A stretch of 8,405 nucleotides of DNA. It comes from Spirochaetaceae bacterium (GTDB lineage: Bacteria; Spirochaetota; Spirochaetia; Treponematales; Breznakiellaceae). The first letter of the stretch is position 1, and every line of letters starts with the position of its first letter. The position numbers and the translations under genes were made by a program. Positions 5,617 through 8,405 of the stretch are shown in pieces. The stretch lies in contig JAIRMP010000029.1 in assembly GCA_031258615.1 (NCBI GenBank), forward strand, positions 1 to 8,405. Reading direction: 5' to 3'. The notes below the pieces were generated by a model. That model saw only the letters and a list, made by a program, of their open reading frames with translations. It was not told the origin of the DNA and made no database searches.

Positions 5617-7065
5617 CTACTTCCAGAAAGCCTTGTACCCCGGCGGGTGGGGGAACGGGTGGGCCGCCTCGTACCTTTCAGCGATGGAAAACAGCGTTTC
5701 CTCGCCGAATGGCCGCCCCAGAAGCTGAACGCCAACCGGCAGGCCGCCTTCGGCGGACACGGGGAACGCGAGCGCTGGAAGCCCGGCAAGGTTCGCGCAG
5801 CAGGTGTACAGGTCGGCGGCTTTTTGGGCAAAAGGAGAGAGGCCCATCCCGCCCCGGCCAAAGGCCCGCGTCGGGAAGACAGGCATCAGGATTGCCGCGC
5901 AGCCCGCGCCGCTGCCGCCGTTACCGGCGGCGCCGTTACCGGCGTTGTCAAACGGGCCGAGGTACTTTTCGAAGCTGCGCCTTATGCCGGCGCGTATCCG
6001 CTGGGCCCTAAGGTAGTACCTGTCCTGAAAACCTGAACGGAGCACGAATGTCCCCAGCAGGATGCGGAGCTTTACCTCGCTTCCAAAGCCGGAGTCGCGG
6101 GACTTATCGACAAGCTCGTCCGGGTTCTCCGCCCAGTCCGGCCTTTTCCCGTAACGGATGCCGTCGAAGCGGGCCAGATTCGCGCTTGCCTCCGCCGTCG
6201 CTATCGTGTAGTAGGCGGGAACCCCGTACTTGAGGCTCGTTATCTCCACCTCGACAAGTTCATAGCCCAGTTTCTTCAAGTTTTCTTTCGCCAGATCGAA
6301 GGCGTCTTCCACCTCCCGCTCCAGAACCGCCGCCTTAGCCACCTCGTCAGGAAAATCGTCCGCTATCGCGCGTGCGATAGCGGCGGGCGACAGCACGCCG
6401 ATCACCCTTTCAGGCGGCGCGTTGCCAGGCGGCGCGTTACGGCTCGTCTGGTCAAGCGGGTCGGCGCCCTTCACGCAGTTGAACACGCTGCGGGTCATCG
6501 CCACGCTGCCTGCAAGCACGCCGACCGTGTCCAGGCTTGAGGCGTAGGCGACAAGGCCGTAGCGGGAAACCGCGCCCCAGGTGGGCTTTAGGCCGGCGAC
6601 GCCGCAAAACGAGGCGGGCTGCCGTATAGAGCCCCCCGTGTCCGATCCGAGCGCGAACGGCACAAGCCCCGCCGCCACCGCCGCCGCGGAACCTCCCGAC
6701 GAGCCGCCGGGGACGCGCCCGGCGTCCCACGGGTTGTTCGTGCGCTTTATCCCGGAATTGTCGGTGGAAGAACCCATGCCAAACTCATCGAGGTTGGTCT
6801 TGCCTATCACGGCGGCGCCTGACTCCTCCAGCTTGCGCACGGCGGTCGCCGTGTACGGCGCTTTCAGTTCCGCAAGCAGTTTGGAGCCGCAGCTCAGCGA
6901 AAATCCTTTTACCGCGATGTTGTCCTTGACGGCAAACGGCAGACCTGACAGCGGAGAGGCGGCGTCCGCCCTTAAAACCGCCTTATCCGGCGCAAACTCG
7001 ATGAACGCGCCCGTTTTGTCTTCCCATTCTTTGAAGTACTGTTCGTAGCCTTCCGGCAGGGTCAT
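5617..7065 (-). CDS. gatA: Glu-tRNA amidotransferase subunit A (amidase)
   Basis: GatA hydrolyses glutamine and delivers ammonia to GatB for transamidation of mischarged tRNA. The 482-residue protein carries the amidase-signature Ser-cisSer-Lys triad. K47 lies in GLPFAVKDN, the cis-Ser S122 in GRVPGGSSGGS, and the nucleophile S146 in GSDTGGSIRQPA. The spacings of 75 and 24 residues equal those of well-studied GatA enzymes (K79, S154, S178 in S. aureus). Later blocks include GLKPTWGAVSRYGLVAYASS and ANLAGLPAL...GLPVGVQLLG. The start at 7065 is supported by GAGG five bases upstream. The in-frame extension to 7122 overlaps gatC and lacks a ribosome binding site. The N-terminal helical region is about 30 residues shorter than usual. 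Two low-complexity stretches (NAPPGNAPPE at 210-219; Gly/Ala/Asn-rich at 374-388) lie in variable loops. Gene order is gatC-gatA with a 37-nt gap. Confidence 0.97.
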   Translation of the reverse strand: MTLPEGYEQYFKEWEDKTGAFIEFAPDKAVLRADAASPLSGLPFAVKDNIAVKGFSLSCGSKLLAELKAPYTATAVRKLEESGAAVIGKTNLDEFGMGSSTDNSGIKRTNNPWDAGRVPGGSSGGSAAAVAAGLVPFALGSDTGGSIRQPASFCGVAGLKPTWGAVSRYGLVAYASSLDTVGVLAGSVAMTRSVFNCVKGADPLDQTSRNAPPGNAPPERVIGVLSPAAIARAIADDFPDEVAKAAVLEREVEDAFDLAKENLKKLGYELVEVEITSLKYGVPAYYTIATAEASANLARFDGIRYGKRPDWAENPDELVDKSRDSGFGSEVKLRILLGTFVLRSGFQDRYYLRAQRIRAGIRRSFEKYLGPFDNAGNGAAGNGGSGAGCAAILMPVFPTRAFGRGGMGLSPFAQKAADLYTCCANLAGLPALAFPVSAEGGLPVGVQLLGRPFGEETLFSIAERYEAAHPFPHPPGYKAFWK

Positions 7066-7102
7066 ATTTTCCTCGATACTATTAACATTATTTATGAAAG
7101 TC

Positions 7103-7471
7103 TTATAAAACATTAGGTACAACGATAAAACAGCTGTCCCTCTCGCCGGAGTTATCCAGCATAGCTTCGGTTAAGCCGTCCGTCACACCGGGCAGCGCCG
7201 CGTCCGGCCTAAAGTGGGCTGCGTCCACGCTGTCTCCCGCAAAAGAAAGCCCCTGAATCGGGCCGCCAAACGCCTTTTCATCGTTATCCGCCGCCTGCAT
7301 CGCGGCAAAGTAGGAAAGCATATCCCGAAAAGCGGGCAGAGCCGCCTCCAGTTCCGCGTCGCCTATGTTAAGATGAGCCAGCGACGCCGTTATCCGCAAA
7401 TCCTCAACGGGTATTTCCGCGGACGCTTCCAGCGCCGACACAACCGGAGCGCCCGCACCATCATTTTCCAT
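7103..7471 (-). CDS. gatC: Glu-tRNA amidotransferase subunit C
   Basis: GatC is the small belt-like subunit that wraps around the GatA-GatB interface and stabilises the complex. The 122-residue protein shows the family layout: an N-terminal helix block VEDLRITASLAHLNIGDAELEAALPAFRDMLSYFAAM at about 22-58, a linker, then FRPDAALPG near 88 and the C-terminal DSCFIVVPNV that corresponds to the usual D-x-F-x-VP-x-V ending. It is about 20-25 residues longer than most GatC proteins, mainly through an Ala-rich N-terminus. The ATG at 7471 has no recognisable ribosome binding site, and no later in-frame ATG lies before the conserved region. The start is therefore the least certain point; initiation at a downstream GTG (residue 11) or on a short leader is possible. 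It heads the gatC-gatA cluster. Confidence 0.92.
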   Translation of the reverse strand: MENDGAGAPVVSALEASAEIPVEDLRITASLAHLNIGDAELEAALPAFRDMLSYFAAMQAADNDEKAFGGPIQGLSFAGDSVDAAHFRPDAALPGVTDGLTEAMLDNSGERDSCFIVVPNVL

Positions 7472-7554
7472 TTGTAAATGATGCCATTTTTCAGGGCTTT
7501 GCGTCTAGCGTACGGCGTACACATCAGCAATTTTACTTTTTGATTTGGACATTC
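7472..7554. other. Upstream region of gatC, no clear promoter
   Basis: This 83-bp stretch must hold at least part of the gatC leader, because the repeat element begins at 7555. The best minus-strand candidate, TTGCTG with TAGACG 17 nt later, matches the -10 consensus poorly. No convincing promoter or ribosome binding site is seen, so transcription may begin within or beyond the repeat. Confidence 0.3.
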
Positions 7555-7818
7555 CCGTCATTGCGCGGGTGGAGTGGGTGCGAGAAGGGACTGACGAACT
7601 GGATTGCTTCGCACCCGGCGGGCGCTCACAAGCCGCCTGGCGGCTTGCCGCTGTGAGTCGCGCCAGTGGCGCGGCGCACACGCGGGTCGAGGGTGCGCCG
7701 GCAGGCGGGCTGGATTGCTTCGCACCACAGCAACGGTAGGAGTTTGCGGTAAGCCAGCCGCTAGACTGGCGCCGCAAACTCCTATGGCAAGCGCTTCGCG
7801 CTTGCCACGCAATGACGG
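7555..7818. repeat. Palindrome-rich 264-bp intergenic repeat with 11-bp inverted ends
   Basis: CCGTCATTGCG (7555-7565) and CGCAATGACGG (7808-7818) form perfect 11-bp inverted ends. Inside are a 17-bp direct repeat, CTGGATTGCTTCGCACC, at 7599-7615 and 7710-7726; the hairpin CAAGCCGCC-T-GGCGGCTTG near 7628-7646 enclosed by CTCACA/TGTGAG; GGGTGCGA/TCGCACCC (7576-7583 with 7609-7616); TAGGAGTTTGCGG/CCGCAAACTCCTA (7737-7749 with 7772-7784); and GGCAAGCG-CTTCG-CGCTTGCC (7786-7806). There is no coding frame of protein-like quality and no clear target-site duplication. Ends reading GTCATTGCG are familiar from dispersed palindromic repeats in several bacteria, so this is probably a chromosomal repeat family. 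Whether it moves cannot be judged from one copy and a fragment. Confidence 0.75.
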
Positions 7819-7903
7819 CAGGCAGCCTGCCGCTTGTAAAACAAGAAAACCCCCTCATAAATCTATATACAAATGTCATTTTTTTACAAAAAATTTTCAA
7901 AAA

Positions 7904-7938
7904 TTCAAGCAAAATGCTATCTGCCGTCTATATATAAT
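7904..7938 (+). promoter_or_regulatory. Possible promoter of the right-edge nuclease-like gene
   Basis: An AT-rich stretch precedes the gene at 7955. TATAAT at 7933-7938 is a perfect -10 hexamer but would start transcription at about 7945, on the ribosome binding site. TATATA at 7929-7934 fits the leader better. The only -35-like element is TTCAAG at 7904-7909, with spacing of 19-23 nt, which is poor. Confidence 0.3.
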
Positions 7939-7954
7939 ATGTATGGAGACATTG

Positions 7955-8405
7955 ATGAAAAATGCAAATAAAACCGAAACCCAAGCCGCCCGCGGCTTGG
8001 GGCGTAGACTCAGCCTGTGGCATACCGCCTTCGTGGAGGCGATGCACAGGGAACTCAAACTCTGGGAAAAACACCTTAGCTTCGAGGCCGAACACCTGCT
8101 GAACGCGGCGCCGCTCGCTATGGACTTACTCATTATCAAAAAAGACCCAGCCCTCGTGATCGACAACAAAATCGCCGCAATATTCAAATCGTACAACATC
8201 ATCGAGTACAAAAGCCCGCGGGATAACGTTTCGATCTTCGACTTCAACAAGGTTTGCGGCTATGCGTACATTTATTCCGCCATAAATAAAGTGCCGCTCG
8301 AGGAGATTACGGTAACGTTCATAGCGGACCCGTACCCGCGCAAGCTGTTCGCTTCCCTTCGCAGGCTGGGGTGCGCGGTTAAGGAAACATGGGCTGGCAT
8401 TTACA
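7955..8405 (+). CDS. PD-(D/E)XK (Rpn-like) family protein, partial at right edge
   Basis: The frame starts at ATG 7955, with GGAG 6 nt upstream, and runs open to the window edge, giving 150 residues and no stop. After a basic N-terminus the protein has WHTAFVEAMHRELKLWEKHL, then FEAEHLLNAAPLAMDLLIIK, where D57 sits in a hydrophobic strand. N81-IIEYKSP supplies the E84-x-K86 half of a PD-(D/E)XK active site, and FNKVCGYAYIYSAI and TFIADPYPRKLFASLRR follow. This pattern matches a family of short proteins I recall from Treponema and Clostridia (MDLL-IIKK ... IxEYKSP ... F-K-GYA-LY), often left as hypothetical or linked to Rpn recombination-promoting nucleases. Residues compatible with metal-dependent nuclease chemistry are present, but activity is not shown. 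It is divergent from gatC across the repeat element. The C-terminus is beyond the window. Confidence 0.7.
   Translation, partial: MKNANKTETQAARGLGRRLSLWHTAFVEAMHRELKLWEKHLSFEAEHLLNAAPLAMDLLIIKKDPALVIDNKIAAIFKSYNIIEYKSPRDNVSIFDFNKVCGYAYIYSAINKVPLEEITVTFIADPYPRKLFASLRRLGCAVKETWAGIY

Noticed and set aside
5484..6036. Frames overlapping the 3' half of gatA on both strands
   Set aside because: They have low-complexity Arg/Pro/Gly-rich products in a GC-rich gene; gatA covers the region with clear conserved motifs.
7599..7726. 17-bp direct repeats as a CRISPR array
   Set aside because: There are only two units, 111 bp apart, with hairpin-rich DNA between them. There is no regular spacing and no cas gene.
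7505..7912. 135-codon minus-strand frame across the intergenic repeat
   Set aside because: The coding content comes from palindromic repeat DNA and the composition is Ser/Ala/Arg-rich. There is no ribosome binding site or domain.

Overview
The window looks like a bacterial chromosome segment with a conserved housekeeping core and decayed or accessory DNA on both sides. The best guess for the source is a host-associated spirochaete of the Treponema group. This is an inference from three things: an intact gatCAB set, a PD-(D/E)XK (Rpn-like) protein of a type I remember as expanded in Treponema and Clostridia, and palindromic intergenic repeats whose ends resemble GTCATTGCG. No rRNA or other taxonomic marker is present. 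By eye the gat genes are GC-rich, the membrane-protein pair is intermediate, and the methyltransferase and the left edge are AT-richer.

Positions 1-443 (+ strand) are a gene graveyard. They hold the 3' end of an unidentified reading frame, an internal piece of a HigB/Gp49-like toxin gene, and a 30-codon remnant of an IS630-type transposase behind an almost consensus sigma-70 promoter. Positions 444-611 show no gene.

Positions 612-5142 (- strand) carry, in transcription order from the right, gatB with a GC-rich hairpin terminator, then an NfeD-family membrane protein and an SPFH/band-7 protein (a classic pair), then a solitary D12-class adenine DNA methyltransferase. Between the gatB terminator and nfeD lies a run of three perfect hairpins.

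Positions 5143-7471 (- strand) hold gatC and gatA, then two tiny membrane-protein frames that sit between gatA and gatB. The second of these, 40 codons, has an excellent ribosome binding site inside the end of the first. A run of 15 G lies just upstream of gatB. GatC, GatA and GatB form the amidotransferase that makes Gln-tRNA(Gln) and/or Asn-tRNA(Asn) by transamidation.

Positions 7472-7954 are non-coding and dominated by a 264-bp palindrome-rich repeat with 11-bp inverted ends. Part of that repeat recurs at the 3' end of gatB, where it supplies the last codons and the stop. On the + strand from 7955 a PD-(D/E)XK-like gene runs off the right edge.

I found no convincing new multi-gene system. 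The points most worth a second look are the small membrane frames inside the gat cluster, the G15 tract before gatB, and the repeat that has become the gatB terminus.
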